From Firmicutes bacterium HGW-Firmicutes-15 (GTDB lineage Bacteria > Bacillota > Syntrophomonadia > Syntrophomonadales > Syntrophomonadaceae): DNA of 64,000 nucleotides. Location: positions 62,001 to 126,000 of the forward strand of contig PHAA01000011.1 in assembly GCA_002840245.1 (NCBI GenBank), read 5' to 3'. Positions 1 through 8,680 of the stretch are shown piece by piece; the first letter of the stretch is position 1, and the number at the start of each line of letters is the position of its first letter. The notes below the pieces were generated by a model. It was not told where the DNA came from. It searched no databases and saw nothing but the letters and a program-made list of their open reading frames with translations. A program made the position numbers and the translations under genes.

Positions 1-809
1 GCCGTAGTTTACAATTGGGGAAAAAGACCTTAATAATGGGAATACTAAACGTCACTCCTGACTCATTTTCGGATGGAGGGCGTTTTTTTGACCCTAATTA
101 TGCGGTGGAGCATGCAATGCAGATGGTGGAGGATGGTGCGGATATCATCGATATTGGAGGCGCATCATCACGGCCAAATTCCATTATGGTGGACGAAAAC
201 GAGGAATTACGTCGTATACTGCCGGTAGTCAAGCGGCTGGCGGAAAAAAATGTACTCCTTTCGGTGGATACCTTTCGGGCTCGGGTAGCGGAAGAGGCCT
301 TGGCCCAAGGGGCACATTTAATTAATGATATTGGCAGCTTTGAAATGGATCCGGAACTATTGAATGTTCTTTGCAGATGGCAGGCTCCAGTGGTTTTAAT
401 GCATAACCGTATGCAAGTAAAACCGGGTGAAGTTTATGGCGATCTGGTAGGTGATATTATTCGGGATTTGGAGCAGTCCATAGCCAGGGCGGTTGCAGCA
501 GGGCTTAGAGAAGAACTAATCATTATCGATCCAGGCTTAGGGTTCGGTAAGACCCCGGGAGAAAATAGATTGCTGCTGAAGCGATTACAGGATTTCAGGA
601 GCATGGGTAGGCCTATTCTAATAGGTGCTTCACGGAAAACCTTTATTGGCAAAACCCTGAACCTGGAAATAGATGAGCGATTGGAAGGCAGTCTGGCTGC
701 AGTGGCCATAGCTATCATGAATGGTGCGGACATTGTCCGGGTGCACGATGTGAAGGAGAGTGCCCGGGTGGCTCTGATGACTGATGCAGTGAGGTTAGAA
801 AATGGATAG
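1..809 (+). CDS. folP: Dihydropteroate synthase, 5' end outside window
   Basis: Joins 6-hydroxymethyl-dihydropterin diphosphate to p-aminobenzoate to make dihydropteroate in cytoplasmic folate synthesis. The reading frame is open to the left edge. A TTG at 15 is possible as a start, but it sits only a few residues before the core motif GILNVTPDSFSDGG, whereas family members usually carry an N-terminal strand first, so the true start is probably upstream of the window. Other visible family motifs are DIGGASSRP (usually DIGGESTRP), the MHN turn, DPGLGFGKT, GASRKTFIG near the sulfonamide site and the closing RVHDV. The stop overlaps folB by 8 bases, so folP, folB and folK are translationally linked. 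Confidence 0.95.
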   Translation, partial: RSLQLGKKTLIMGILNVTPDSFSDGGRFFDPNYAVEHAMQMVEDGADIIDIGGASSRPNSIMVDENEELRRILPVVKRLAEKNVLLSVDTFRARVAEEALAQGAHLINDIGSFEMDPELLNVLCRWQAPVVLMHNRMQVKPGEVYGDLVGDIIRDLEQSIARAVAAGLREELIIIDPGLGFGKTPGENRLLLKRLQDFRSMGRPILIGASRKTFIGKTLNLEIDERLEGSLAAVAIAIMNGADIVRVHDVKESARVALMTDAVRLENG

Positions 810-1164
810 TATCATCGCCCGGGGCATGACTTTTCAGGGCTGTCATGGGGTAATGGTGCAGGAAAAAAACACCCCCCAGACATTTCGGGTGGATCTGGAA
901 ATGTTTCTGGACTTGCAGTCCGCCGGTAAGAATGATGACCTGCAAAGTACCATTAATTATGACCAGGTATTTCATCTGGTGGAGAAAATCGTGGCGGAGG
1001 AAAGCTATGCTTTGATAGAAGCCCTGGCAGAGAAAATGGCTCAGGCTTTGTTATTCGCTTTTCCGCTAATAGATAGCCTGGAAGTGACAGTTTACAAACC
1101 GGAAGCCCCTGTTCAGGGTGAGTTTGAATATTTTGCGGTAAAAATTAGGCGTTTCCAAAAATAA
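802..1164 (+). CDS. folB: Dihydroneopterin aldolase
   Basis: Cleaves 7,8-dihydroneopterin to 6-hydroxymethyl-dihydropterin and glycolaldehyde, the folate step before FolK. The protein is 120 residues, the normal size for this small tunnel-fold enzyme. The N-terminal GCHGV segment and the C-terminal YKPEAP segment match the conserved substrate-binding ends of the family. The ATG at 802 lies inside the end of folP, and folK follows at once, so all three folate steps are in one operon. Confidence 0.95.
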   Translation: MDSIIARGMTFQGCHGVMVQEKNTPQTFRVDLEMFLDLQSAGKNDDLQSTINYDQVFHLVEKIVAEESYALIEALAEKMAQALLFAFPLIDSLEVTVYKPEAPVQGEFEYFAVKIRRFQK

Positions 1165-1213
1165 ATGCTTGCTCTTGAAAAAGCTTTATGCTAGTTTAGA
1201 GGGTGAAAACAGT

Positions 1214-1705
1214 TTGAATAAAAAAGTATACATTGGTTTAGGTTCAAATTTGGGAAATAAATCTAAAAACATTCAAAACGCACTTGATTTCATAGCAAAT
1301 ATCGAGGGCGTAAGTGTTAAAAAATTATCATCCCTGTATTTAACTGCGCCGTGGGGCAAAACTGATCAGGATGATTTTATAAATCAGGTCATTGAAATAG
1401 AGACAGACTTATCAGCTTTAAGTTTACTGTATCGGTTACAAGATATTGAAATTAAATTGGGGCGCCAGAGAGACGTAAAATGGGGTCCCCGGATAATAGA
1501 TCTGGATGTTCTCCTGTACGGAGAGGAGACAATTCACCTGGAGGAACTGGAGGTTCCCCACCCATACTTGTTGGAGCGGTTGTTTGTACTGATTCCGTTG
1601 GCGGAAATTGACTCGGAACTGGAGTTTCCTGACGGGACAAAAATCAGGGAGGTGTTGAGTAGAGCAAGAGCCCGTTTAGAGGGTAACGACATAATAAAAT
1701 TATGA
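1214..1705 (+). CDS. folK: 6-hydroxymethyl-7,8-dihydropterin pyrophosphokinase
   Basis: Transfers diphosphate from ATP to 6-hydroxymethyl-dihydropterin, supplying FolP. The frame opens at 1169, but I chose TTG 1214 because GAGGGTG at 1199-1205 is a well-placed ribosome site and the protein then begins directly with the family's first strand (KKVYIGLGSNLGNK). HPPK signatures are APWGKTDQDDF, KWGPRIIDLDVLLYG (normally RWGPRxIDLDIL) and VPHPYLLERLFVLIPLAEI. Length is 163 residues, typical for a single-domain HPPK. It is the last gene of the folate operon; no clear terminator is seen in the 125 bases after it. Confidence 0.93.
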   Translation: MNKKVYIGLGSNLGNKSKNIQNALDFIANIEGVSVKKLSSLYLTAPWGKTDQDDFINQVIEIETDLSALSLLYRLQDIEIKLGRQRDVKWGPRIIDLDVLLYGEETIHLEELEVPHPYLLERLFVLIPLAEIDSELEFPDGTKIREVLSRARARLEGNDIIKL

Positions 1706-1830
1706 TTGCAAGAGTCCTCCCACCGGTACTCCTGAGGAAAGAGCCCGCTTGTATCTCTTAGGGAACAAGACGGTAGTTTGTAGACAGGGTCAAGGTCGTT
1801 TTTTTGACTCGTTTTTTAAGGAGGGTTATC

Positions 1831-2739
1831 ATGAGCAAGAAGATGGGTATTATCGGGGCGGGAGTAGTAGGAACGGCAATTGGGGTAGTTCTAAATGCTA
1901 AAGGCTATGAGATTACGGGTGTATATGATATTAAATCCGAATCTACACGGCAGCTGGTGGAACGGATTGGATGTACACCATATTTAGACCCCGAGGACGT
2001 TGCTCGCTCAGCCGACATATTGTTTATTACTTCAAGTGACACCGCTATTCAAGAGGTTGTGGATTCACTAGCGGATTTGCACGCCTTTCATAAGGGACAG
2101 GTTGTAGTTCATATGAGCGGTGCTCAGTCATCGGAGATTTTAGATAGAGCCAAGGAATTTGGCGCACATGTGCTATCTGTTCATCCTTTACAGTCGTTTG
2201 CCAACCTGGAAGGAGCTATTAAAAACCTGCCTGGTTCGGTATTCAGCATCGAAGGAGATAAGGTAGCATACAATGCTGCGGTTTGTATAGTGGAATCCCT
2301 TGGAGGGGAATACTTTTTTATCGATAGAAAGGCCAAGGCCTTGTATCATGCAGGAGCCTGTGTAGTTTCCAATTACCTGGTTACAGTATTGGATCTGGGT
2401 AGGAAACTAATGGAATCGACTGGTATACCTGCCAGTATGACTAACCGGGCTTTATTGCCCCTGGTTCGCGGCACGATAAATAATGTGGAAAACATAGGCA
2501 TTCCTAATGCACTTACCGGGCCGATTGCCCGCGGGGATGTTTCTACCGTATTAAAACATCTGGATTGCATGGAAGAGATGGCTCCCGACCTGGTCAAGCT
2601 CTATACTTTGCTGGGATTTTATACTGCTCCGATTGCTCATGAAAAGGGCACGATCGATCAGCAGGCAATGGAAGAATTTCAACAGGTTTTTAGCCGGGAA
2701 CTAGCCTTCATTACTTCAACTCGACAGGGAGGGGGTTAA
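1831..2739 (+). CDS. Rossmann-fold reductase-like protein, DUF2520 type
   Basis: A 302-residue protein with an N-terminal NAD(P)-binding Rossmann domain (MGIIGAGVVGTAIG, residues about 5-18) and an all-helical C-terminal half of the kind labelled DUF2520. ATG 1831 is preferred over the longer frame because AAGGAGGG lies just before it. It is followed three bases later by panB, then panC and panD, so it belongs to the pantothenate operon. No classical ketopantoate reductase (panE) is present there. Overall architecture resembles 6-phosphogluconate dehydrogenase/ketopantoate reductase relatives, so a PanE-like role is a reasonable inference but is not shown by the sequence. Catalytic residues of PanE were not identified. 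Confidence 0.8.
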   Translation: MSKKMGIIGAGVVGTAIGVVLNAKGYEITGVYDIKSESTRQLVERIGCTPYLDPEDVARSADILFITSSDTAIQEVVDSLADLHAFHKGQVVVHMSGAQSSEILDRAKEFGAHVLSVHPLQSFANLEGAIKNLPGSVFSIEGDKVAYNAAVCIVESLGGEYFFIDRKAKALYHAGACVVSNYLVTVLDLGRKLMESTGIPASMTNRALLPLVRGTINNVENIGIPNALTGPIARGDVSTVLKHLDCMEEMAPDLVKLYTLLGFYTAPIAHEKGTIDQQAMEEFQQVFSRELAFITSTRQGGG

Positions 2740-2742
2740 ATT

Positions 2743-3573
2743 ATGGCCAGAATGTCTACTGCCAGCCTGAAAGAGAAGAGGCTGAAAAATGAAAAGATAA
2801 GTATGCTAACCGCTTATGACTATTCTACTGCCAGTTTGGTAGACGAAGCGGGGATAGATATGATTCTGGTGGGAGATTCCTTGGGGATGGTATTTCTAGG
2901 TTATGAAAATACTCTGTCGGTGACCATGGAAGATATGATTCATCATACCAAAGCCGTGGTTAGGGGAACTAAGAATGCCATGGTCGTAGGTGATATGCCG
3001 TTTATGTCCTACCATGTGTCCGTCAAAGAGGCCGTGAGGAACGCCGGCCGTTTTATTCAGGAAGGCGGGGCGCAGGCAGTAAAGCTGGAAGGCGGACAAG
3101 AAAGAATTGCTACCGTTAAAGCTATACTGGATGCACAAATCCCTGTTATGGGGCACATTGGCCTAACTCCCCAGTCGGTTAATCAATTTGGGGGCTTCAA
3201 GGTGCAGGGTAAGGATTTGGAAACAGCTAATAAACTTATTCGGGATGCGAAGGCTTTGGATGAAGCCGGGGTCTTTTCCATCGTGCTGGAGTGTGTCCCT
3301 ACCCAATTGGCAAAAAGGATCACCGAGGCGGTATCCGTACCGACAATTGGGATAGGAGCCGGTCAGTATTGCGACGGACAGGTACTGGTAATCAATGATA
3401 TGCTAGGGATGTTCAAAGGCCATATTCCTAAATTTGTTAAAAAATTTGCTAATTTAGAGCCTATTATCATCGCTGCACTACGGGACTATAAAAAAGAGGT
3501 AGAAGAAGGCACATTCCCAGGCGAAGAGCACGGCTTTACTATTAAGGATGATGTTCTGGAAAAATTATATTAA
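2743..3573 (+). CDS. panB: 3-methyl-2-oxobutanoate hydroxymethyltransferase
   Basis: Adds a hydroxymethyl group from methylene-tetrahydrofolate to 2-oxoisovalerate, giving ketopantoate, the first committed step of pantothenate synthesis. At 276 residues it is full length for this TIM-barrel enzyme. Family motifs visible are LTAYDYSTA, the metal-binding [30 protein letters not shown] and LECVP with the catalytic glutamate. The folate cofactor it needs is the product of the pathway encoded just upstream. It is three bases after the DUF2520 gene and 20 bases before panC. Confidence 0.97.
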   Translation: MARMSTASLKEKRLKNEKISMLTAYDYSTASLVDEAGIDMILVGDSLGMVFLGYENTLSVTMEDMIHHTKAVVRGTKNAMVVGDMPFMSYHVSVKEAVRNAGRFIQEGGAQAVKLEGGQERIATVKAILDAQIPVMGHIGLTPQSVNQFGGFKVQGKDLETANKLIRDAKALDEAGVFSIVLECVPTQLAKRITEAVSVPTIGIGAGQYCDGQVLVINDMLGMFKGHIPKFVKKFANLEPIIIAALRDYKKEVEEGTFPGEEHGFTIKDDVLEKLY

Positions 3574-3593
3574 TTTTTGGAAGAGGATAAGAG

Positions 3594-4442
3594 ATGCAAA
3601 CATTTACGAGTGTAATTAAAATGCAAGAGTGGTGTAAAGAGCAGAAACGCGAGGGCAAGACCATAGGACTTGTACCAACTATGGGATACCTGCACCAGGG
3701 CCATCTGGCCCTGGTCAGGGAAGCTCGCCGCGCTTGTGATATTGTGGTGGTATCTATCTTTGTAAACCCTATTCAGTTTGGGGTGGGAGAGGACTTTGAG
3801 GATTATCCGCGTGATCTGGACAAGGATAGCCTTTTGTTAGAGCAGGGGCAGGTTGATGCAGTATTTGCGCCTTCCATAAAAGAGATGTATCCCCTCGGAT
3901 ACAATAGCTTTGTGGAAGTTTTAGGCGAAATAAGCCAGAAGCTCTGCGCTCAGTCGCGCCCCATACATTTCCGGGGAGTAACCACCGTGGTCAGCAAGCT
4001 TTTCCATATCTGCTTACCGGATCAGGCTTTTTTTGGACAAAAAGATGCTCAGCAGGTGATGATCATTGAGAAAATGGTACGAGAACTCAACTTCCCACTG
4101 AGCATTGTTAGAGTACCTATTGTCAGAGAGGAAGACGGGTTGGCCCTCAGTTCCCGTAATGTCTATCTGGATGCAGAACAAAGAAAGCAAGCCCTGGTTT
4201 TGAATCGGTCGTTGCAGGCGGCACGAGAACTTATTCAGTCGGGTGAGAGAAACGTCGCCAAAGTAAAAAGCCTGTTGGAACAAACCATTAAAACCAGCCC
4301 CGGAGCAATCATTGGCTATGCCGAAATATATGATGCCAGTGACCTGACTGAGGTAGAAGAGATCAAGGGCCAAGTCTTAATCGCCCTAGCGGTTAAGTTC
4401 GGTACGACCAGATTAATTGATAACCTATTAGTGGAGGTGTAG
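3594..4442 (+). CDS. panC: Pantothenate synthetase (pantoate-beta-alanine ligase)
   Basis: Condenses pantoate with beta-alanine using ATP through a pantoyl-adenylate. The 282-residue protein shows the nucleotidyltransferase signatures of the family: [17 protein letters not shown] with the HIGH-like [32 protein letters not shown] and [12 protein letters not shown] with the KMSKS-like loop. GAGGATAAGAG precedes the ATG. It lies between panB and panD, and PanD supplies its beta-alanine. Confidence 0.97.
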   Translation: MQTFTSVIKMQEWCKEQKREGKTIGLVPTMGYLHQGHLALVREARRACDIVVVSIFVNPIQFGVGEDFEDYPRDLDKDSLLLEQGQVDAVFAPSIKEMYPLGYNSFVEVLGEISQKLCAQSRPIHFRGVTTVVSKLFHICLPDQAFFGQKDAQQVMIIEKMVRELNFPLSIVRVPIVREEDGLALSSRNVYLDAEQRKQALVLNRSLQAARELIQSGERNVAKVKSLLEQTIKTSPGAIIGYAEIYDASDLTEVEEIKGQVLIALAVKFGTTRLIDNLLVEV

Positions 4443-4446
4443 ACTA

Positions 4447-4818
4447 GTGCTTCGTTATATGTTGAAATCAAAAATTCATCGCGCAGTGGTTACGGAGGCT
4501 GATCTAAACTATGTGGGCAGTATTACCATTGATAAGAATATCATGGATTCTGCCGATATTATTGAGAATGAAAAGGTAACCATCGTCAACAATAATAACG
4601 GAGAACGCTTCGAGACCTATGTAATTGAGGGTGAAGCAGGCTCCGGGATCATATGTTTGAACGGGGCGGCCGCTCGCTTGGCAGTACGGGGAGATATTGT
4701 TATTATCCTGACCTATACTATTTTAAGCGATGAGGAATGTCAGACCCATAAGCCCAAGTTGGTTTTTGTTGACGAAAAGAACAAAATTAAGAAAGCCTGT
4801 GTGGGCAAGTACGAATAG
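4447..4818 (+). CDS. panD: Aspartate 1-decarboxylase proenzyme
   Basis: Pyruvoyl enzyme converting aspartate to beta-alanine for PanC. With the GTG start at 4447 the self-cleavage pair falls exactly at Gly24-Ser25 ([10 protein letters not shown]), the numbering known for characterised PanD; cleavage makes the pyruvoyl group from Ser25. GAGGTG a few bases upstream supports this start. The C-terminal region has the conserved [12 protein letters not shown] segment. Length 123 matches the family. The gene closes the panBCD run; a remnant of an interspersed repeat follows. Confidence 0.97.
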   Translation: MLRYMLKSKIHRAVVTEADLNYVGSITIDKNIMDSADIIENEKVTIVNNNNGERFETYVIEGEAGSGIICLNGAAARLAVRGDIVIILTYTILSDEECQTHKPKLVFVDEKNKIKKACVGKYE

Positions 4819-4830
4819 GCAAACGGCCTT

Positions 4831-4870
4831 AGGGGCTGTCGAGGAATAAACAAGGCAGTATAGTCCCTCA
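4831..4870. repeat. Internally deleted copy of foldback repeat family A
   Basis: The sequence starts AGGGGCTGTCGAGGAATAAA and ends TAGTCCCTCA. These match the outer ends of the two full copies at 8441-8651 and 12940-13201, but the roughly 200-base interior is missing. It sits between panD and nadB. Confidence 0.65.
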
Positions 4871-4887
4871 GCTTAGAAAGGCGAAAC

Positions 4888-6489
4888 ATGATAACTACTA
4901 GATACATTGGGGAGTTGGAGAAAAACACTCCCCTATTCTTTACGGATTTTCTCATCATCGGAAGTGGCATTGCGGGCCTGTTTACCGCCTTAAAGGCATC
5001 TGCTTTCGGCCAGGTCGTGGTATTGACCAAGAAAACCATGAAAGACTCTAATACCGGGCTGGCTCAAGGAGGGATTGCGGCTGCAGTTCATGAAGAGGAT
5101 TCCCCTTTCCTGCACCTGGAAGATACCCTGGAAGCCGGAGCCGGGCTTTGCGATATCGAAGCGGTAGATGTTCTGGTTCGGGAAGGGCCGGATCGGGTAC
5201 GAGAACTCATGGCCGCCGGGGCTTCATTTGACATGAAGGATGGCAATATAGCCTTTACGAGGGAAGGAGCCCATGGCCGCGCCCGCATATTGCATGCAGC
5301 CGATGCTACTGGGGAAGCCATAAGGGTAGCCCTGGTAAAGAGCTGCGAAGATAAAAGCAATATAATCATCAAAGAAAACCATTTCCTGGTAGACCTGCTG
5401 GGTAATGATCAGAGCCGGGAATGCCATGGGGCACTAGTATATGACAATATAAGCGGGCAAAAATCTGTTTATATAGCCCGGGCTACCATCATAGCTACCG
5501 GTGGTGCCGGGCAGCTATACCAGAATACCACCAATCCTGATATTGCGACCGCAGACGGCATGGCCGCCAGTTTTAGGATGGGCTGCGAGCTTAGCGACCT
5601 GGAATTCATCCAGTTTCACCCCACTGTACTATTCAGCCACGATACGCAGCGTTTCTTGATTTCAGAGTCGGTGCGGGGAGAAGGTGGACTGCTGTACAAT
5701 ACTCGTGGGGAAAGATTTATGAATAAATACCATTCCCTGCAGGAGCTGGCTCCTCGTGATGTGGTATCGCGGGCCATATTAAGCGAAACGAACGAAACCG
5801 GCAGTGAGTTTGTTTATTTAGACATGACCAAAATTCCAGGGGCCAAGGAGCGTTTCCCCAATATATACCGTACTTGTTTGCAAAGGGACATTAACCTGGA
5901 AAAGGATATGGTACCAGTTTCTCCTGGAGCCCATTATACCATGGGAGGCATCAAGACCAATACGCGGGGGGAGACGGGCATTTATGGTTTATATGCCTGC
6001 GGTGAAGCTGCCTGTACGGGTGTACACGGAGCGAACCGCCTGGCCAGTAATTCACTCCTGGAAGGAATCGTGTTTGGCGAGCGCATAGTTGCCAATGCCG
6101 AGGAGATAATGTATCGACGTCAGGTTCGCGAGGAAGAGATATACAAAAACTTCGATAATAACTGGGTGCATAGGCCGCCTGAACGAGGGATACTACCCAC
6201 CGAAGCCAAGCAGGAATTGCAGGCAATTATGTGGGAAAATGTAGGTATCATCCGGGAACAAGGTGGGCTAAAAAAGGCCAATCTGAAAATAGAACGCCTG
6301 TACAATTTCTTATGCGAGGGTGAAGAACCCTTAGCCTATTTGGAAATGGTCAATATGTTAACAGTCGCGCGCATTGTGGTTCAGGCTGCCTTATGGCGAA
6401 AAGAGAGCCGAGGAGGGCATTTCCGCTCAGACTACCCCCAGCGCGATGATATAAGATGGATAAAACACATGAGTTTTGTAAATTGCTAA
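4888..6489 (+). CDS. nadB: L-aspartate oxidase
   Basis: FAD enzyme oxidising aspartate to iminoaspartate, first step of de novo NAD synthesis. At 533 residues it has family length. Visible are the FAD-binding IIGSGIAGLFTALKA, the GLAQGGIAAAV segment typical of NadB, FIQFHPTVLF, ESVRGEGG, the active-site DVVSRAI, and the C-terminal FAD segment (YACGEAACTGVHGANRLASN). The family resembles succinate dehydrogenase flavoproteins, but no SDH-like partner is nearby and nadC follows. NadA, the partner that turns iminoaspartate into quinolinate, is not between nadB and nadC nor elsewhere in this window. Confidence 0.96.
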   Translation: MITTRYIGELEKNTPLFFTDFLIIGSGIAGLFTALKASAFGQVVVLTKKTMKDSNTGLAQGGIAAAVHEEDSPFLHLEDTLEAGAGLCDIEAVDVLVREGPDRVRELMAAGASFDMKDGNIAFTREGAHGRARILHAADATGEAIRVALVKSCEDKSNIIIKENHFLVDLLGNDQSRECHGALVYDNISGQKSVYIARATIIATGGAGQLYQNTTNPDIATADGMAASFRMGCELSDLEFIQFHPTVLFSHDTQRFLISESVRGEGGLLYNTRGERFMNKYHSLQELAPRDVVSRAILSETNETGSEFVYLDMTKIPGAKERFPNIYRTCLQRDINLEKDMVPVSPGAHYTMGGIKTNTRGETGIYGLYACGEAACTGVHGANRLASNSLLEGIVFGERIVANAEEIMYRRQVREEEIYKNFDNNWVHRPPERGILPTEAKQELQAIMWENVGIIREQGGLKKANLKIERLYNFLCEGEEPLAYLEMVNMLTVARIVVQAALWRKESRGGHFRSDYPQRDDIRWIKHMSFVNC

Positions 6490-6514
6490 AATAAGGGGCG
6501 ACAGGAAAACAAGG

Positions 6515-6607
6515 GGACGTAAGCAGACAAGCAAGCAGACAAGGGGACGGTTCTTCTGTCTGCCTCAGGCAAAGACAGAAGAACCGTCCCCTTGTCTGCT
6601 TACGTCC
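6515..6607. repeat. Large palindrome of the GGGGACGGTTCT repeat family
   Basis: An inverted repeat with arms of about 35 bases sharing AAGCAGACAAG and GGGGACGGTTCTTCTGTCT, closed by a loop around GCCTCAGGC. The left arm carries a 12-base internal duplication (CAAGCAGACAAG) that the right arm lacks. It fills the gap between nadB and nadC and ends just before the nadC ribosome site, so the transcript would fold strongly there. No T-run follows, so it is probably not an intrinsic terminator. Confidence 0.85.
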
Positions 6608-6630
6608 CAGTACATCTTTGGAGGTATATT

Positions 6631-7470
6631 ATGGATTATCTAGGACTTAACGACCTAATAAAAAGAGCCCTGGAGGAAGACGTGGGTTATGGGGATATTA
6701 CCACCCAGAGTCTGGTGCCGCCAGAGCAAAAGGCTCGCGGAATATTCTCAGCTAAAAGCCCTGGGATAGTAGCGGGAATAAGGGTTAGTCAGGCAGTATT
6801 TTCTTACCTGGATCCGGAAATCGAATTTGATGTACTCAAAAGTGATGGTGATGAAATTCAACCCGGCGATGTGATTGCAGTAGTCCGGGGAAAGGCTAGA
6901 ACCCTGCTTACCGGCGAACGCTTGGCTCTGAACTTTTTACAGAGACTTTCGGGTATAGCCAGCAAAACCCGGAAAATGGTGGAGATGATTAAATATAGTA
7001 AGGCAGAGCTTTTGGATACTAGAAAAACCACACCCGGGCTCAGGGTGTTAGAAAAATATGCTGTGGGAATCGGTGGAGCCCGCAACCACCGCTTTGGTCT
7101 CTTCGATGGAGTTATGATAAAAGACAACCATATCAAAACCGTGGGAAGTATTCAAAAAGCAGTGTCAACAGCCCGGCAAAAAGTGCCCCACACTATTAAA
7201 ATAGAGGTGGAAGTTGAGACTATGGAACAATTGCAGGAGGCAATAGAGGCTCATGCAGATATTATAATGCTGGACAATATGGATATTTATGAGATGATTG
7301 AGGCGGTGAATATCGTTGGCGGACGGGCTCTCCTAGAAGCTTCCGGCGGTATCAATGAGGGCAACTTGGCCGAGGTAGCCAGAACCGGAGTAGATTTCAT
7401 TTCAATGGGTGCCCTAACCCACGCCGCTACCAGTCTGGATATCAGTTTCGATATAGTTGAAGCAGATTAA
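6631..7470 (+). CDS. nadC: Nicotinate-nucleotide diphosphorylase (quinolinate phosphoribosyltransferase)
   Basis: Converts quinolinate and PRPP to nicotinate mononucleotide with loss of CO2. I use ATG 6631 because GGAGGT lies 6-12 bases before it; the longer frame runs back into the palindromic repeat. The 279-residue protein has the family's N-terminal EEDVGYGDITT, the TRKTTPGLR segment, GGARNHRFGLFDGVMIKDNHI, EVEVE and the C-terminal ASGGI and SMGALTH phosphate-binding turns. With nadB it forms a NAD synthesis pair lacking a local nadA. Confidence 0.96.
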   Translation: MDYLGLNDLIKRALEEDVGYGDITTQSLVPPEQKARGIFSAKSPGIVAGIRVSQAVFSYLDPEIEFDVLKSDGDEIQPGDVIAVVRGKARTLLTGERLALNFLQRLSGIASKTRKMVEMIKYSKAELLDTRKTTPGLRVLEKYAVGIGGARNHRFGLFDGVMIKDNHIKTVGSIQKAVSTARQKVPHTIKIEVEVETMEQLQEAIEAHADIIMLDNMDIYEMIEAVNIVGGRALLEASGGINEGNLAEVARTGVDFISMGALTHAATSLDISFDIVEAD

Positions 7471-7488
7471 TGCGACAGGGGTGATTTT

Positions 7489-8451
7489 TTGGCTAAATCG
7501 ATTACGGATGTACAGGGAATAACAGTGGGTTCCAAGGAAAATCTTCAAGCTTTGACTGGATGTACAGTAGTACTTACCGGCAGGGAAGGCGCGGTATGTG
7601 GCGTGGATGTCCGGGGATCTGCTCCGGGCACGAGGGAAACCGACGGGCTGGCCCCAATAAACATGATAGACCGAGTACATGCTGTCCTCCTCAGCGGGGG
7701 CAGTGCTTACGGCTTAGATGCCGCCGGCGGGGTAATGCAATACCTGGAAGAACACGGAATAGGACATCAAACCGGTCCTGCACTCGTGCCTATCGTTCCT
7801 GCTGCGGTAATATATGACCTGGCAGTAGGAGATTGCAAGGTACGACCGGATAAAGAAATGGGCTACCTGGCTGCCAGAGATGCCGGAATTATAGTAAGCG
7901 AAGGCAATGTGGGTGCAGGGGCTGGAGCCACAGTAGGAAAAATCCGCGGTTATGATTATTGTACCAAGGGAGGATTGGGAACCTGGTCAGTTAGTCTGGA
8001 AAACGGTCTTACGGTTGGAGCCATAGTTGTTGTGAACTCCTTTGGCGACGTAATTAATCCGGGTGGAGAAATCGTAGCCGGAGTACGTGATGATGAAGGT
8101 ACAGCATTCATAGGGACCGAATTAGCCTGGATGCAAAATAAAGCTGCCGGAGCTTATGCGATGGCGACTAATACCACCATAGCTGTAGTGGCTTGTAATG
8201 CCAAACTGGATAAAACCCAGATGACCAAGGTGGCGCAGATGGCTCACGACGGTCTAGCCCGGGTTATCAATCCCATCCACACTATGTGTGATGGAGATAC
8301 GGTATTTGCCCTGTGTACGGGAGGAATACAAGTCGATGTAAATATCGTGGGCTACATGGCGCAGAAGGTTTTAGCTCATGCAGTATTAAGGGCAGTTCTA
8401 GCTGCCCAGACCATTCAGGGATATCGCTGCTGCAAGGATAAGGGGCTGTAA
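7489..8451 (+). CDS. P1-family (DmpA/NylC-like) N-terminal-nucleophile peptidase
   Basis: A 320-residue member of peptidase family P1, whose precursors self-cleave to expose a Ser/Thr nucleophile. The family includes L-aminopeptidase D-Ala-esterase, beta-peptidyl aminopeptidases and nylon-oligomer hydrolase. Visible are ITDVQGITVGS at the start, RGSAPGTRETD, LLSGGSAYGLDAA, GNVGAGAGATVGK, and ATNTTIAVVACNA, where family members cut before the nucleophile. The start is TTG with AGGGGTGA before it. It sits between nadC and coaX; a role in releasing beta-alanine or amino acids from peptides is possible but unproven. Its last two codons and stop (GGG CTG TAA) lie inside the left end of a foldback repeat, so the original C-terminus may have been altered. 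Confidence 0.85.
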   Translation: MAKSITDVQGITVGSKENLQALTGCTVVLTGREGAVCGVDVRGSAPGTRETDGLAPINMIDRVHAVLLSGGSAYGLDAAGGVMQYLEEHGIGHQTGPALVPIVPAAVIYDLAVGDCKVRPDKEMGYLAARDAGIIVSEGNVGAGAGATVGKIRGYDYCTKGGLGTWSVSLENGLTVGAIVVVNSFGDVINPGGEIVAGVRDDEGTAFIGTELAWMQNKAAGAYAMATNTTIAVVACNAKLDKTQMTKVAQMAHDGLARVINPIHTMCDGDTVFALCTGGIQVDVNIVGYMAQKVLAHAVLRAVLAAQTIQGYRCCKDKGL

Positions 8452-8651
8452 AGGAATAAACCAGGCAGAATACGCCGAGGATTTGTCGCGTTAGACAAGG
8501 CGTCAAAACGTGGTAATACTGGAGCTATTAGCGACATTATTAGTGAGCGATAGCGAACATCGGTGGTACCCGGAGGGTGCGCGTTTTGATAACGAAGTAT
8601 GGCGCGAAAAAGACCGGAGTAAATGACGAGTTTATTTCTTTAAAGTCCCTC
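8441..8651. repeat. Foldback (MITE-like) repeat, family A, full copy
   Basis: The ends are inverted repeats: AGGGGCTGTAAAGGAATAAA on the left and, reading inward on the other strand, AGGGACTTTAAAGAAATAAA. The interior shares AGGCAGAATACGCCGAG and GCGCGAAAAAGACCGGAGTA with the copy at 12940-13201. It contains one reversed copy of a roughly 38-base module beginning CGGGTACCACCGATGTTCG. There is no coding capacity of its own. It supplies the stop codon of the preceding peptidase gene. Confidence 0.8.
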
Positions 8652-8680
8652 GATAGAATGATCAGCTTAGGGGGGATTTT

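Noticed and set aside
1706-1830. GAGGAAAG-containing gap that looks like part of RNase P RNA
   Set aside because: The gap is only 125 bases and the other conserved RNase P segments are absent.
8558-8580. GGTGGTACCC resembling the T-box antiterminator sequence
   Set aside because: It is the reverse of the CGGGTACCACC module inside the foldback repeat. There is no stem I, specifier loop or terminator, and coaX is not a usual T-box gene.
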